Shown here in pieces: positions 50,175-59,079 of a stretch of 64,000 nt of DNA. How positions within the stretch are numbered: position 1 is the first letter of the stretch; the number at the start of each line of letters is the position of its first letter. A model generated the notes under the pieces. That model was given only the letters and a program-made list of their open reading frames with translations. It was not told the origin of the DNA and made no database searches. A program made the position numbers and the translations under genes. This DNA is from Acidovorax sp. 69 (GTDB taxonomy: Bacteria; Pseudomonadota; Gammaproteobacteria; Burkholderiales; Burkholderiaceae_C). The stretch spans positions 1,239,001-1,303,000 of the forward strand of contig NZ_PGEP01000001.1 of the NCBI RefSeq assembly GCF_002797445.1, read 5' to 3'.

Positions 50175-50873
50175 TTACGCTGACTCGACAGGTAACGCTA
50201 CCTGCTGTGCCGGATCCTTCGCTCGATTCACAAACAGGTCCAGCGCCGGCACCTTGATGAGTTCCTCCGCCTGCTCAATGGCGCCGCGCAGCCAGGTATC
50301 CCAGTCCCCCTTTTCCAGCGGCACCACAGTGCGCTTGTCCTGCATGTCGGGCGCGCGCTTGGGGTCAGGCCGGTGCATGAGGTTGAGCACTGGCACGTCG
50401 TCGCAGTTCTGCGTGATCATGGTGTAGCTGAGCACCATCTCGCCCGTGGCCGGGTCGGTCCACTCACTCCACAGGCCCGCCAAGCCCCAGGGCTCGCCAT
50501 CGGCGCGCTCAAACTGCCAAGGGATGTGCTTGCCAGTGCCCCAGTAGGGCTCGACGTACAGCTGGGCGGGGATGATGCAGCGCTGCCCCTTGCGCCAAGG
50601 ACCGCCGTAGGTCCATGACTTGGCCATCCCTTCGCGCCGGGCGTTGACGGTGCTCAGGCGTTTGCCGTCCTTGCCGGTGGGGATGTGCGTCTTGGAGTGT
50701 GGCGGGATCATGCCCCACTGTCCCACCACGAGTTCTCGCCCAGCTTCGCCCTTGGCCCGCAGGAACGGTCCCCGGTACAGCGGGCTCATCTTGTCCCGCC
50801 ACTCTTCCTCGGGCACGTCGCCGAAGTGCAGCACCAGCTGCTCACGGCTTGGGACCTCGTAGTAGGTACACAT
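50175..50873 (-). CDS. SOS response-associated peptidase (SRAP, YedK/HMCES family)
   Basis: A 232-aa protein that starts MCTYYEVP; the catalytic Cys2 becomes the N-terminal residue after Met removal and crosslinks to abasic sites in ssDNA. Further family motifs are GQWGMIP, STVNARREG, RCIIPAQLYVEPYW and LMHRPDPKRAPDM. It protects abasic sites at stalled forks. It diverges from umuD across a single LexA box, so it is probably SOS-induced. Confidence 0.93.
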   Translation of the reverse strand: MCTYYEVPSREQLVLHFGDVPEEEWRDKMSPLYRGPFLRAKGEAGRELVVGQWGMIPPHSKTHIPTGKDGKRLSTVNARREGMAKSWTYGGPWRKGQRCIIPAQLYVEPYWGTGKHIPWQFERADGEPWGLAGLWSEWTDPATGEMVLSYTMITQNCDDVPVLNLMHRPDPKRAPDMQDKRTVVPLEKGDWDTWLRGAIEQAEELIKVPALDLFVNRAKDPAQQVALPVESA

Positions 50874-50901
50874 GGCAACATTCTGGCAGCAGGGAGCTAT
50901 A

Positions 50902-50917
50902 CTGTAAATATGTACAG
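50902..50917. promoter_or_regulatory. LexA box between SRAP and umuD
   Basis: CTGTAAATATGTACAG matches the CTGT-N8-ACAG consensus exactly. It lies 29 bp from the SRAP ATG and overlaps the umuD ATG at 50910. A TATACT -10 box at 50898-50903 points towards umuD. Confidence 0.85.
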
Positions 50918-51356
50918 TCTTTGGAATTCCCCGCTCCCTGTGCCGTACGACACGGCGGCGCAGTCGCTGGCCTTGCCCCTGTGCGGGGTGAGCGTGCGTG
51001 CGGGGTTTCCATCGCCTGCCGATGACTTTGTGGTGGAGCGGCTGGACATCATGAAGCTCTTGGTGAAGCATCCCCAGGCTACCTACTTCTGGCGCGTGCG
51101 GGGCGACTCGATGCGGGACGCTGGAATTGAGGACGGCAGCATCATCGCGGTGGACCGGGCGATCAAGCCCAAGCACAACAGCATCGTCGTGGCCATTGTG
51201 GACGGCGAATGCACCGTGAAGTATCTGCACCAGCGCGCCGGCCGCATCAAGCTGCGTGCGGCCAACCCCACCTATCCCGACATCATCCCCCGCGACAGCC
51301 AGACCATTGAGGTGTGGGGTGTGGTGAGTGGGTGCGTGAAGTTGTTTCTCACCTGA
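50910..51356 (+). CDS. umuD: LexA-like translesion accessory protein UmuD
   Basis: A 148-aa S24 peptidase. The self-cleavage site is in RAGFPSPA (Ala31-Gly32). The catalytic dyad is Ser67 in RGDSMRDAGIEDG and Lys104 in DGECTVKYL. RecA-stimulated cleavage yields UmuD', which joins UmuC as DNA polymerase V. The ATG lies inside the LexA box and only about 7 bp from a -10 box, so either the mRNA is leaderless or a GTG at 50940 is the true start. Confidence 0.92.
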   Translation: MYSLWNSPLPVPYDTAAQSLALPLCGVSVRAGFPSPADDFVVERLDIMKLLVKHPQATYFWRVRGDSMRDAGIEDGSIIAVDRAIKPKHNSIVVAIVDGECTVKYLHQRAGRIKLRAANPTYPDIIPRDSQTIEVWGVVSGCVKLFLT

Positions 51357-51376
51357 TCTGATGGACGGAGGCCAGC

Positions 51377-52675
51377 ATGTACGCGCTGGTGGATGGCAAC
51401 AATTTTTACGTGAGCTGCGAGCGGGTGTTCCGTCCCAGCCTGAACAGCCGCCCGGTGGTGGTGCTGAGCAACAACGACGGCTGCGCCATCGCTCGCAGCA
51501 ATGAGGCCAAGGCCCTAGGCATCAAGATGGGGGCGCCGTGGTTCCAGATACGGCACATGGAAGAGACCCACGGCCTGGTGGCCTTGAGCGCCAACTTCAC
51601 CCTGTACGGCGACATGAGCAACCGGATGATGAGCCTGGCGGCGGGCCTGGGCCCCTCGCAGGAGATCTACAGCATCGATGAGTCGTTCATCGGCCTGCAG
51701 GGCATGCGGGGCGACCTGACCACCCGCAGCCACGCCATCCGTGCGCGCATCCACCAATGGGCGGGCATCCCCTGCGGTATCGGCATTGGTCACACTAAGA
51801 CGTTGGCGAAGCTGGCCAACCACATCGCCAAGACGGCCGAGCGCAAACCGGGGAGCTATCCCGCCGAGCTGGCCCAGGTGTGCAACCTGACCGCACTTCC
51901 TGCCCAGGACCTGGACGACGTGCTGGCCAGCACGCTGGTGGAAGAAGTCTGGGGTGTGGGCCGCAAGATCGGCGCGCAGCTGCATCAGTGTGGAGTGCAT
52001 ACCGTCCTGGACCTGGCCCGGCTGGACCCGGCCATGGTACGCAGGCGCTGGAGCGTGGTGCTGGAGCGCACAGTGCGCGAGCTGCAGGGAATGCAGTGCA
52101 TCGAGCTGGATGACGCGCCCGAGCCCAAGAGAGAGATTGCCTGCACGCGCTCGTTCGGCCAGGCGGTGACCGAGCTGCCGCCGCTGGTGGAGGCTGTGAG
52201 CGAGTTCGCCAGCCGTGCGGCCGAGAAGCTGCGCAAGCAAGGCAGTCTGGCCAGCCAGCTGCTGGTGTTCTGCCACACCTCCCCCTTCCGCCCCGGCCCG
52301 CGCTTCAACAAGTCGGTGGTGGTGCCCCTGCGCCGGCCTACGGCCGACACCGGCAAGCTGGTGTGGGCGGCAGCTGCCGGCATGCGCCGCATGTATGAGC
52401 CTGGCTACAAGATGGCCAAGGCCGGGGTGATGTTGCTGGACCTGATGCCCGGAAACGTGCTGCAGGGCGAGCTGGATCTGGAGGATGAAGACCACCGGGA
52501 TCGCACGCAGCTGATGGTGGCGCTGGATGCTCTCAACCAGCGGTATGGCAAGGGCACCGTGCATTCGGGTGCCACGGGCGGCAGCAACAAGGGCAAGGAC
52601 TGGGGGATGAAGCAGGAGAGGCGCACGCCGCAGTACACGACGCGGTGGGAGGATGTGCCGGTAGCGAGGGCCTAA
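51377..52675 (+). CDS. umuC: Y-family DNA polymerase V catalytic subunit UmuC
   Basis: A 432-aa Y-family polymerase. Catalytic acidic residues are in [16 protein letters not shown] and [10 protein letters not shown]. The little-finger region and the UmuC-specific C-terminal extension ([20 protein letters not shown]) are both complete. With UmuD' it bypasses lesions at the cost of mutation. It starts 20 bp after umuD and so shares its SOS control. Confidence 0.95.
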   Translation: MYALVDGNNFYVSCERVFRPSLNSRPVVVLSNNDGCAIARSNEAKALGIKMGAPWFQIRHMEETHGLVALSANFTLYGDMSNRMMSLAAGLGPSQEIYSIDESFIGLQGMRGDLTTRSHAIRARIHQWAGIPCGIGIGHTKTLAKLANHIAKTAERKPGSYPAELAQVCNLTALPAQDLDDVLASTLVEEVWGVGRKIGAQLHQCGVHTVLDLARLDPAMVRRRWSVVLERTVRELQGMQCIELDDAPEPKREIACTRSFGQAVTELPPLVEAVSEFASRAAEKLRKQGSLASQLLVFCHTSPFRPGPRFNKSVVVPLRRPTADTGKLVWAAAAGMRRMYEPGYKMAKAGVMLLDLMPGNVLQGELDLEDEDHRDRTQLMVALDALNQRYGKGTVHSGATGGSNKGKDWGMKQERRTPQYTTRWEDVPVARA

Positions 52676-52882
52676 GAGTGGGGGAGCTCCCACGCTCGAG
52701 GTCGACTCTGCAGCGGTTGCGGCCGTTCGACGGTGAGGGCCGAGCTTGCGGTCCTCGCTCCAAGGCGGTCATTGAGCCGCGCTGACCTGCAGATACGCGA
52801 ATGACTGGAAGGGGCGGACAACCTCGACATGGAGCGCAAGACGCCCGGCAGCTTCCGTGATCTCTCCTCGGCTACTTTAAAT

Positions 52883-54886
52883 TTAAGTTCCACTCGTTTC
52901 AGGAGACCCACTGGTACTACCGCCGTAATAGAAAAGCTTGTTTTCCGTCGGGTGAGTCTCGCGCTTGACAACACCGACCTTTTCTAAGCGCTCGCCGAAT
53001 TTGGCAACCTTCTGCACGTAGCAGCCAACATCATCGGCAATCTGTCTGGCAAAAACTTGGTCTTCGCGAGCTGCTGAACGTATGGAACCGATGATCTTGG
53101 TCTCTTCTTCGGTGTACTGGAGTCTCGAATCAGCCGATTGTTGGCTGACCAGATCAGCTCTATCTCTCGGACAAAACATCAGCTGTGTCCCTGCAACTAT
53201 GAGTTCGCTTTCCGCATATATCGTGCCGCATTGTGGACACCGGAATGTCGCTTCTGCGGTCACTCCGAAGTACTTCTCAAATCGGGTAAGCGCATCGTCA
53301 TACGCAAAGCGCTGCTGCCTTATCACGTTCTTGTCAGTCGTAAATCCGAGGTTGTTCTCCTCGCACACTCCAAAATCGAAGCAGTACAAGTTCCGCGATG
53401 ACCGCTCCTTTTTCGTTGTGCGTCCTTTCGTCAACAAATGGACTAGAAAGAACATGTTCAACATCGATAGCATTTGCTCGTTCCGAACCAAGATCAGAAA
53501 GTGACTTGCCGCCACGTCAGGCACCTTTGTTTTTTCTGCCTGCGCACGCGTAAGCAACGCGTTCCACATGTCTTCGTGAAACGACGGTATCGCGACGCCA
53601 TCTCTCGCTGCGCCTAGAAGTTGGTTCAGGTACGCGGTCGAGGCGTAGCGGATTCCAAAACTGATGTCGGATTTACGAATCTTGCGCGCACTACCTTGTC
53701 GCGATCGACTCCAACTCTGCTTCAGCACAATGCCAAGAGTTCGCGGGACCCCCATCGCAGACTTGCTCAGGAGGGCGTACGTCTCTCCGGGTTCCTCAAA
53801 GATCTCATCGGGTGGAGGACAGGAGTAGGCAGAAAGACGAGAGCGAACAATCTTTTCAGAGTAATCCGCCAATCCCTCCATTGCATCATTAAGTGAATGG
53901 GATCGTTCGACAAATGCGTCGAGGTCTAGTGAAAGCTCAAACAAGTCACGCTGCAAAATGATGGCACTTCCCAGGGCGTACTTGTCGGTGATGGCGCTCA
54001 GCTTGATAAACACGCCAGCGTGAGAGCCCAACAGCTTCTTCAAGAGAGTAGAAAATCGGCGCTGCAAGTCCGTCGAGAGCGCGGAGAACTCATCTATGAA
54101 TAAGTACGTCGCAGATATCCCGGCCTTCTCTCGTAAATCGCCAAGAATGCGAAGAATGTCGGCAACAGTGAGTCGATAGCTGGTTCGCGTGGTGTACGAG
54201 CGCTCGCTTGCACGCGACTCTGTACGCCCCTCATTCAGCTTTGCTGCGATTGATGGATCACCCTCGCTGAATGTTGCTCCGAGCTCAGCGCCCTTTGTCT
54301 GCGTCGACCCAGACGACTCCTTAAAGTCGACCGCGGAGGAACGATCAATCACTCGCGGTAGGCCTTCGCGCAACAGTCGTGCAATGCCATCAAGGACACC
54401 CCTTACTTCGGCGACTTGGTTGCTCTCGGCTGCCTTGAACAATTTGGAGAAGTATCCTGGCTCTTGAGCCAAAGCAGGCCAGAAACGAGTAAGTTGCTCC
54501 GTAATAGCGTCGCAGACATCACTGACAAAAGCATGCTCAAACGCTACAAAATCTGTATCAGCGACATCCTCGATGTATTGGCACTTACTCAGATCCACAT
54601 AGATGCCTAGCGTCCTTTGTTTGGGAGCGATGTGTTCTGGATGATCGTTCCGCCAGGATTGCATACATCCTACGAATGCTCGGTAAAAGAGCGTCGTCTT
54701 GCCAGTTCCACGTCGGCCGACGATCAGTTGGTCGGTGTCGGACAACACCTCTGGGATGAGGCCAAAGTAATCGACGTAGTACTTTGCGAGAAGACCCAGC
54801 CGCTCTGTATCGTTCAGCGATATGTAGTCGGTGCGGAGCATGGAGTTGAATGCTTCCGTTATCTTGGCGTCGGCGTAGTGAATCAT
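52883..54886 (-). CDS. orphan AAA+ ATPase (ORC/CDC6-like) with zinc ribbon and winged helix
   Basis: A 667-aa protein. Walker A is GRRGTGKTT (Lys63) and Walker B is YLFIDEFSAL (Asp265, Glu266), with sensor-like LSAITDKYAL after it. The region 150-240 between them is a large insert. The C-terminus has C550-PQC553 and C572-PRD (zinc ribbon), then a winged-helix-like segment (about 595-660). This looks like the ORC/CDC6-type ATPases found singly in accessory regions. Function unknown; DNA binding is likely. GC is clearly lower than in umuC next door, which suggests separate acquisition. Confidence 0.72.
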   Translation of the reverse strand: MIHYADAKITEAFNSMLRTDYISLNDTERLGLLAKYYVDYFGLIPEVLSDTDQLIVGRRGTGKTTLFYRAFVGCMQSWRNDHPEHIAPKQRTLGIYVDLSKCQYIEDVADTDFVAFEHAFVSDVCDAITEQLTRFWPALAQEPGYFSKLFKAAESNQVAEVRGVLDGIARLLREGLPRVIDRSSAVDFKESSGSTQTKGAELGATFSEGDPSIAAKLNEGRTESRASERSYTTRTSYRLTVADILRILGDLREKAGISATYLFIDEFSALSTDLQRRFSTLLKKLLGSHAGVFIKLSAITDKYALGSAIILQRDLFELSLDLDAFVERSHSLNDAMEGLADYSEKIVRSRLSAYSCPPPDEIFEEPGETYALLSKSAMGVPRTLGIVLKQSWSRSRQGSARKIRKSDISFGIRYASTAYLNQLLGAARDGVAIPSFHEDMWNALLTRAQAEKTKVPDVAASHFLILVRNEQMLSMLNMFFLVHLLTKGRTTKKERSSRNLYCFDFGVCEENNLGFTTDKNVIRQQRFAYDDALTRFEKYFGVTAEATFRCPQCGTIYAESELIVAGTQLMFCPRDRADLVSQQSADSRLQYTEEETKIIGSIRSAAREDQVFARQIADDVGCYVQKVAKFGERLEKVGVVKRETHPTENKLFYYGGSTSGSPETSGT

Positions 54887-55106
54887 CTGGATTTAAAGTC
54901 AGCGGTCAATTCAACGGAAGCATCACAGCGGAGTGCCTCAGCAAGCAGTGAGCAATTCTCGTTCAATTTCCAACTCCGTTGTTCGGGGCGAGCGCGCATG
55001 AGCTGGATCTGTACCGGTGCTATCCGCTCCACGACGGTAGTGCGCCTCAGTGAGGCGTCATCGCGTGACGCAAACGAGCTTTAACACCGTGAGTAGACAA
55101 AGGCAT

Positions 55107-55367
55107 TTAAATGCTGCTTTCCTGTAGCGCTCGGCCGCATAGGGAGAGGATCACGCTTCGCAGCGGGCGGGCCGCCGTTCGCCAGTCGCGGCCGCCGACC
55201 TGGAGCCAACCGTCCTTCGAAGAGAGCTTTTGAAGCAACAGTGGGTCCTCGCGGCAGACTTCGGCCAATGTCGGGTATTGGCAACCGCCATCGATGGGCG
55301 GCCCCAGCCGCACCGGCAGCAACCAGCCTGAAGTAGCCGTATAGGCCATTTGCTCAGCTGCACTCAT
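55107..55367 (-). CDS. small hypothetical protein
   Basis: An 86-aa frame from an ATG at 55367 (an ATG nine codons upstream is also open). YPTLAEVCREDPLLLQKL and LQVGGRDWRTAARPLRSVI look like genuine protein sequence. No motif or family is recognised. Lies between the ATPase and the lipoprotein cluster. Confidence 0.5.
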   Translation of the reverse strand: MSAAEQMAYTATSGWLLPVRLGPPIDGGCQYPTLAEVCREDPLLLQKLSSKDGWLQVGGRDWRTAARPLRSVILSLCGRALQESSI

Positions 55368-55483
55368 TCGTATCATCCCGTCCAAACAAATCACGTCACT
55401 GGGTGTCCTTGCTTTATGGATGCGACTAGCCCGAGTGCCGCACGCAAGCCGCGTTCACATCTGCTTGGACCAAAAAAGGATCC

Positions 55484-55520
55484 CCCACAAAAAGGGGACC
55501 AGGCCACAGCCCAGTCCCCT
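55484..55520 (-). terminator. rho-independent terminator after the SH3-like gene
   Basis: On the minus strand GGGGAC pairs with GTCCCC, with further pairing towards the loop, and the stem is followed by TTTTT. It is 36 bp after the stop of the exported SH3-like gene at 55556. Confidence 0.75.
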
Positions 55521-55555
55521 TTCACAGTCGTGGCCAACGCCACAGTCGCCAGGCT

Positions 55556-55984
55556 TCACCCCAGCCTGCACAACTCCATGTTCACCTTGACGAGCTCTGA
55601 TTCGTGAACCCACCCGAGGGTCGAGTCCGGACCGAACTCCGTGTCATTGACCCCCTTCAACTGCACCCACTCCTGAAACCGTCCCACCACCCGCAAGGTG
55701 AATCCCTTCATCAGGATCATCTTGGGCTTGGTGTCCTCGTACGGCACAGCCGTGTCAAATACCCGTGTGCCCACAAACACTGTGCGGTTCTTCACCTCCT
55801 TGCTCAGCGGCCGCACGCAGGCTGACGTCTGTGGTTGCGGTGACTGCGCCCATGCGCCTTGCGTCAGTGCCGCGCACAACAGGCTGCCAGCCCACAAAAG
55901 GGCAGGGCGGACGCTCCGCTTTGGTCCCTCTGGCTGTGCTACCAGCCCAAGACCTTGATCCTGGTTATTCTTCGCTGTCTTCAT
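55556..55984 (-). CDS. exported SH3-like domain protein
   Basis: A 142-aa protein. A basic N-terminal region and hydrophobic segment (PALLWAGSLLCAALTQGAWA) form a signal peptide. The mature part (LMKGFTLRVVGRFQEWVQLK, STLGWVHESELV) is typical of a bacterial SH3 fold. Two cysteines could form a disulphide. Probably periplasmic; partner unknown. Confidence 0.65.
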   Translation of the reverse strand: MKTAKNNQDQGLGLVAQPEGPKRSVRPALLWAGSLLCAALTQGAWAQSPQPQTSACVRPLSKEVKNRTVFVGTRVFDTAVPYEDTKPKMILMKGFTLRVVGRFQEWVQLKGVNDTEFGPDSTLGWVHESELVKVNMELCRLG

Positions 55985-56008
55985 TGCCTAAATCCTTTCC
56001 GCGCCATA

Positions 56009-56338
56009 TCAGCGTCCGTGTTTCTGCACACACTCGACCAAAGCCTTCACAAAATCTGCCTGCAGCGTCTGCAGCGGAATCCCCCCTCGGCTCTCCGCAA
56101 ACTCATCCAGGTTCTTGAGGTCGTAGCGCTCGCCCATCTTGTCCACCGCGCACTGACAGGTTTTCTTGCTGCTACCCCCATCGGTACAGCCCTTGACCAT
56201 CATCCTTTCGGTCTTGGAGCCAGAACACCCGGCCAAAGCCAGTGCAGCACCCAAGGTGACAGCTGTGATTGCACTCCTGGGCCCACGGGTCCAGCTTGAT
56301 AGACCCACTACCTCTGCTCTAGTCATCCCTGATCGCAT
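56009..56338 (-). CDS. small lipoprotein
   Basis: A 109-aa protein from ATG 56338 with an upstream GGAGGAG ribosome binding site. The lipobox is LALAGCSGS. The mature part has four cysteines (GCTDGG, CQCAVDKM, CVQKHG) and an acidic helix; it resembles small periplasmic proteins of unknown role. It belongs to a same-strand cluster of small envelope genes. Confidence 0.65.
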   Translation of the reverse strand: MRSGMTRAEVVGLSSWTRGPRSAITAVTLGAALALAGCSGSKTERMMVKGCTDGGSSKKTCQCAVDKMGERYDLKNLDEFAESRGGIPLQTLQADFVKALVECVQKHGR

Positions 56339-56415
56339 ATCTCCTCCTTGTGTAAAAAAGCGCGCATCCAGCCTCCCAGTTGCGCTCATTGCACTGCCTA
56401 CCCGCTCAAATCACC

Positions 56416-56550
56416 TCACCGCTTGCCACTGTTGGCCATCCCAATCAGCAGCCACAGCACGATCACTCCCAGACCGAACCAGAAGCCCAGCGTGTCGAAG
56501 AACAGGTAGACCATCAAACACCCCAGAATCAGTTGGGCTAGAAACGCCAT
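56416..56550 (-). CDS. 44-aa membrane protein
   Basis: A very short gene, ATG at 56550, with an AAGGAG-type ribosome binding site upstream. The product is almost entirely hydrophobic: MAFLAQLILGCLMVYLFFDT, then FWFGLGVIVLWLLIGMANSG and KR at the end, i.e. two short membrane helices. Its stop comes 90 bp before the next gene's stop region. Small hydrophobic proteins like this can modulate larger membrane complexes; no family is recognised. Confidence 0.6.
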   Translation of the reverse strand: MAFLAQLILGCLMVYLFFDTLGFWFGLGVIVLWLLIGMANSGKR

Positions 56551-56571
56551 GGCGCTTGCTCCTTCCCTGCC

Positions 56572-56793
56572 TCAACTGGCCATCACGAACGCCACCATGG
56601 CCACGATCAGCAAGCCCCCGATGAACTTGCCCAGACCCGGCAAGACCACCACCGGCCACACCAGCCCCTGACCCAGGTGGTAGGCAAAACTCCGGTAGGG
56701 CTCATCCCCCCAGTTGTTCGCATAGACCGCATACAGCAGCCCGATCAAGAAATACCCCACCAACACCCAACGACCCCAAGCAACCCGCTTCAT
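56572..56793 (-). CDS. 73-aa membrane protein
   Basis: Two hydrophobic helices, VLVGYFLIGLLYAVYAN and a long C-terminal VVVLPGLGKFIGGLLIVAMV. The ATG is preceded by AGGAGG. It starts 22 bp from the 44-aa membrane protein and is co-directional with it, so the two are probably co-transcribed. Function unknown. Confidence 0.6.
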   Translation of the reverse strand: MKRVAWGRWVLVGYFLIGLLYAVYANNWGDEPYRSFAYHLGQGLVWPVVVLPGLGKFIGGLLIVAMVAFVMAS

Positions 56794-56906
56794 GGCAATT
56801 CCTCCTAAAGTTGAAGCACTAAAAAATCCCTGTTCTCACATGGAGGAGCTTCATAAGTGAAGCAAACTCCGTAGATGCAAAGAAGGCAAAACCGCATCCT
56901 CCTGCG

Positions 56907-57212
56907 GTGTCTGCCAAACCCACGCCCCCGACCCATCTGCCCGACCCAGGCAACGTGCGCGAAGTCCTCGCGTACTGGATTCGGCTACTGCGTGTAGAAA
57001 AAGGCTGGTCCCAAGAGCGTCTGGCTCACGAGTGCGAACTCGACCGCACCTATGTCTCGGCGGTTGAGCGCTGCCGCTGGAACATCGCCCTGGCCAACAT
57101 CGAGCGCCTGGCGCAGGCCCTGGGGGTAGAGCCCTGGACACTGCTCAAACCTCCAGAGCAAGCGATCAAGCCCGCGCGCAAAACCGCCAGAAAGACTCCC
57201 GCCAAAGCGTGA
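56907..57212 (+). CDS. XRE-family transcriptional regulator
   Basis: A 101-aa protein from a GTG. The helix-turn-helix is LRVEKGWSQERLAHECELDR plus TYVSAVERCRWN and LANIERLAQALGVEPW. A Lys/Arg-rich tail follows. It diverges from the small membrane-protein genes. An inverted repeat (CTTCATAAGTGAAG, 56849-56862) and a repeated TGAAGCA lie in the shared gap, so it may repress its neighbours and itself. Confidence 0.8.
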   Translation: MSAKPTPPTHLPDPGNVREVLAYWIRLLRVEKGWSQERLAHECELDRTYVSAVERCRWNIALANIERLAQALGVEPWTLLKPPEQAIKPARKTARKTPAKA

Positions 57213-57244
57213 GCCTGCGGTCGAGAGGGAAGGGACCAGCCCCT

Positions 57245-58129
57245 TCATTGCGAAGTCACCGGCTTACCGTCCCGCGTGAGCGCCCCCTGCTGGTAGACAA
57301 ACTCCACCAGCTTCTGAGCCGCCTTGCGCTGCTCTTCCTCTGGCTCGAACGGCCCTGCAAACCCCAGCATCCGGATGGACAGCCTGGGCGCCTGGTTCCG
57401 CTTCTCCTCGACCACCGCAAACACCCGGTCCGAGCAGGACCCAAACTTCGGCGACACCTGTACCCCCTGGGCGGATACCGCCAGCACCTGGAACAGGGCA
57501 GGGCAGGCGGTCCCCGATCCGCTTTGCAGCAACAGCACATCTTCTCCACCCACCGGGGCGTGGCGCACGATGCCCACAGAGTCCTCCTGGGCTGGTAGAA
57601 CGGGTTGCCCGTTCAAAACAACCGAAGAATCCCCTTCCTGTACAGCCACCACCCCAAACCTGGTCTTGACCTGCATCTCTGGCTCTTCGAGTGCCGACTC
57701 CACCCGGGCAGGGCCCGCATCGATCATTCCCAACCAGGCGGACGGCGACACTCTGAACCCCAGCTCGGTGAGAACCTTCGTGGCCGGTGCCTGACTGTCC
57801 AGCGGCCTGGCGCGTACCCCCTCCACCAGACACGGCATATCCCGCACACACTTCGACAACAGCCGCTGTCCCAGAGGACCCTTCGGATCGAACACAAACG
57901 CCACGAGATCCCCCGTCTCCGGACTGACCTCGAACACCGCCCCCTGCTCACCCCGGCGATCCAGCACCCCTGCGATCTCCAGAAACCCGGAAACCGTCTG
58001 CACCGGCAACTCCGGCGCCTCGGCCTCCTTGCGTTGGCAACCGGCCAGCACGCCGACCACACCCAACGCCACCAACGAACCCGCCACCAGGCTGCGCGTA
58101 AGCTGCACCCTTCTTCCCATGGATTGCAT
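57245..58129 (-). CDS. hypothetical lipoprotein
   Basis: A 294-aa protein. The lipobox is VGVLAGCQRKE after a hydrophobic segment. The mature part has repeated beta-rich segments and four cysteines in two close groups. A GAGGGAG ribosome binding site fits the ATG at 58129. No catalytic motif. It converges with the XRE gene. Confidence 0.65.
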   Translation of the reverse strand: MQSMGRRVQLTRSLVAGSLVALGVVGVLAGCQRKEAEAPELPVQTVSGFLEIAGVLDRRGEQGAVFEVSPETGDLVAFVFDPKGPLGQRLLSKCVRDMPCLVEGVRARPLDSQAPATKVLTELGFRVSPSAWLGMIDAGPARVESALEEPEMQVKTRFGVVAVQEGDSSVVLNGQPVLPAQEDSVGIVRHAPVGGEDVLLLQSGSGTACPALFQVLAVSAQGVQVSPKFGSCSDRVFAVVEEKRNQAPRLSIRMLGFAGPFEPEEEQRKAAQKLVEFVYQQGALTRDGKPVTSQ

Positions 58130-58407
58130 AAAACTCCCTCTCTGTTAGTAAATGATATGTGATGCAAATGCATCAATTGAACGCCAACCAAAGACCATCG
58201 GTTGACCGATTGCTGAACGGGCAGGGATGGGGAAGTGGCTGCGAGATCTTTGCCGCAGCTCAGCCGCTACCGTGTGAGATGTTCCATATGGAGCGAGAAC
58301 ATCCCTGCCCGTGACCAGCTTCCCCCGTGGACCTGCACAAATTCCGTTGCCTTGGTACGATCCCAAGCGCACGCAATGAAGACCCCCAACAAGAACAGAT
58401 CCCCTGA

Positions 58408-58641
58408 GTGAAGAACCTGAGCGCCTCCATCTCGACGAACCCGTCCACCGCCAGGAACTGCTGCGGCTACTGTGGTGCCACCAGCTACCACCGCGTGCTC
58501 GCACGCGATGACGCCGGAGTCATGCGCTACACCGAAGCCCTGCGTTGCACCGGTTGCGGCCGGGAATACGCCAACCTGCAGGTTTGGCGCCAGGGCGACA
58601 CCCAAGAATCCACGACTCCCCCCGTTGCAACTGCCAACTGA
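58408..58641 (+). CDS. small zinc-ribbon protein
   Basis: A 77-aa protein from a GTG. CCGYCGATSYHR and RCTGCGREYANLQVW form a four-Cys ribbon, like a single zinc-binding module that would touch DNA, RNA or protein. It lies 108 bp before the H-NS-like gene. The start has no strong ribosome binding site. Confidence 0.6.
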   Translation: MKNLSASISTNPSTARNCCGYCGATSYHRVLARDDAGVMRYTEALRCTGCGREYANLQVWRQGDTQESTTPPVATAN

Positions 58642-58749
58642 GCATTCCTGGGCTCCGGTTCGCGTAGAGTGCTTCCTGTGCCTAAAGGGTCCTCCTTGGA
58701 CCCAATCACAACACTCCAGCACTCCAGCACTCACTCCCAACGCACCCCC

Positions 58750-59025
58750 ATGTCCAGCTACGCCGAACTCCTCGCCCAGAAAAAACTCCTCGACGAACAA
58801 ATCGCCAACGTCAGGAAGGCCGAGTCCGAGCAGGCCCTCCAAACCGTCCTGCAACTCGTTCAGGAATTCGGCTTCACGGCCCAGCAAGTCTTCCCCTGGA
58901 AGCCCCAGCCCAAGAAGGTCGCCGCCAAGTACCGGGATCCTGCTACCGGTGCCACCTGGTCCGGCCGGGGCAAGCCGCCCCAGTGGATTGCGGGCAAGGA
59001 CCGCACGCCCTTTGCGATTGCCTGA
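58750..59025 (+). CDS. H-NS family nucleoid protein
   Basis: A 91-aa protein. An N-terminal coiled coil for oligomerisation (LLAQKKLLDEQIANVRKAES) is followed by a C-terminal DNA-binding motif YRDPATGATWSGRGKPPQWI, close to the H-NS TWTG.GR.P.W pattern. It binds AT-rich DNA and silences transcription. On a mobile element it may hold down element and cargo genes or support the host H-NS. Confidence 0.88.
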   Translation: MSSYAELLAQKKLLDEQIANVRKAESEQALQTVLQLVQEFGFTAQQVFPWKPQPKKVAAKYRDPATGATWSGRGKPPQWIAGKDRTPFAIA

Positions 59026-59079
59026 GCGGCCCTGAATTAGAGCCTGCCAGTGCGGATGCACTGGCTGAGCTCCCCCGGA

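Noticed and set aside
56411..56659. 82-aa frame overlapping the tiny membrane genes
   Set aside because: Gly/Arg-rich shadow; the 44-aa hydrophobic frame at 56416-56550 has a good ribosome binding site and sensible composition.
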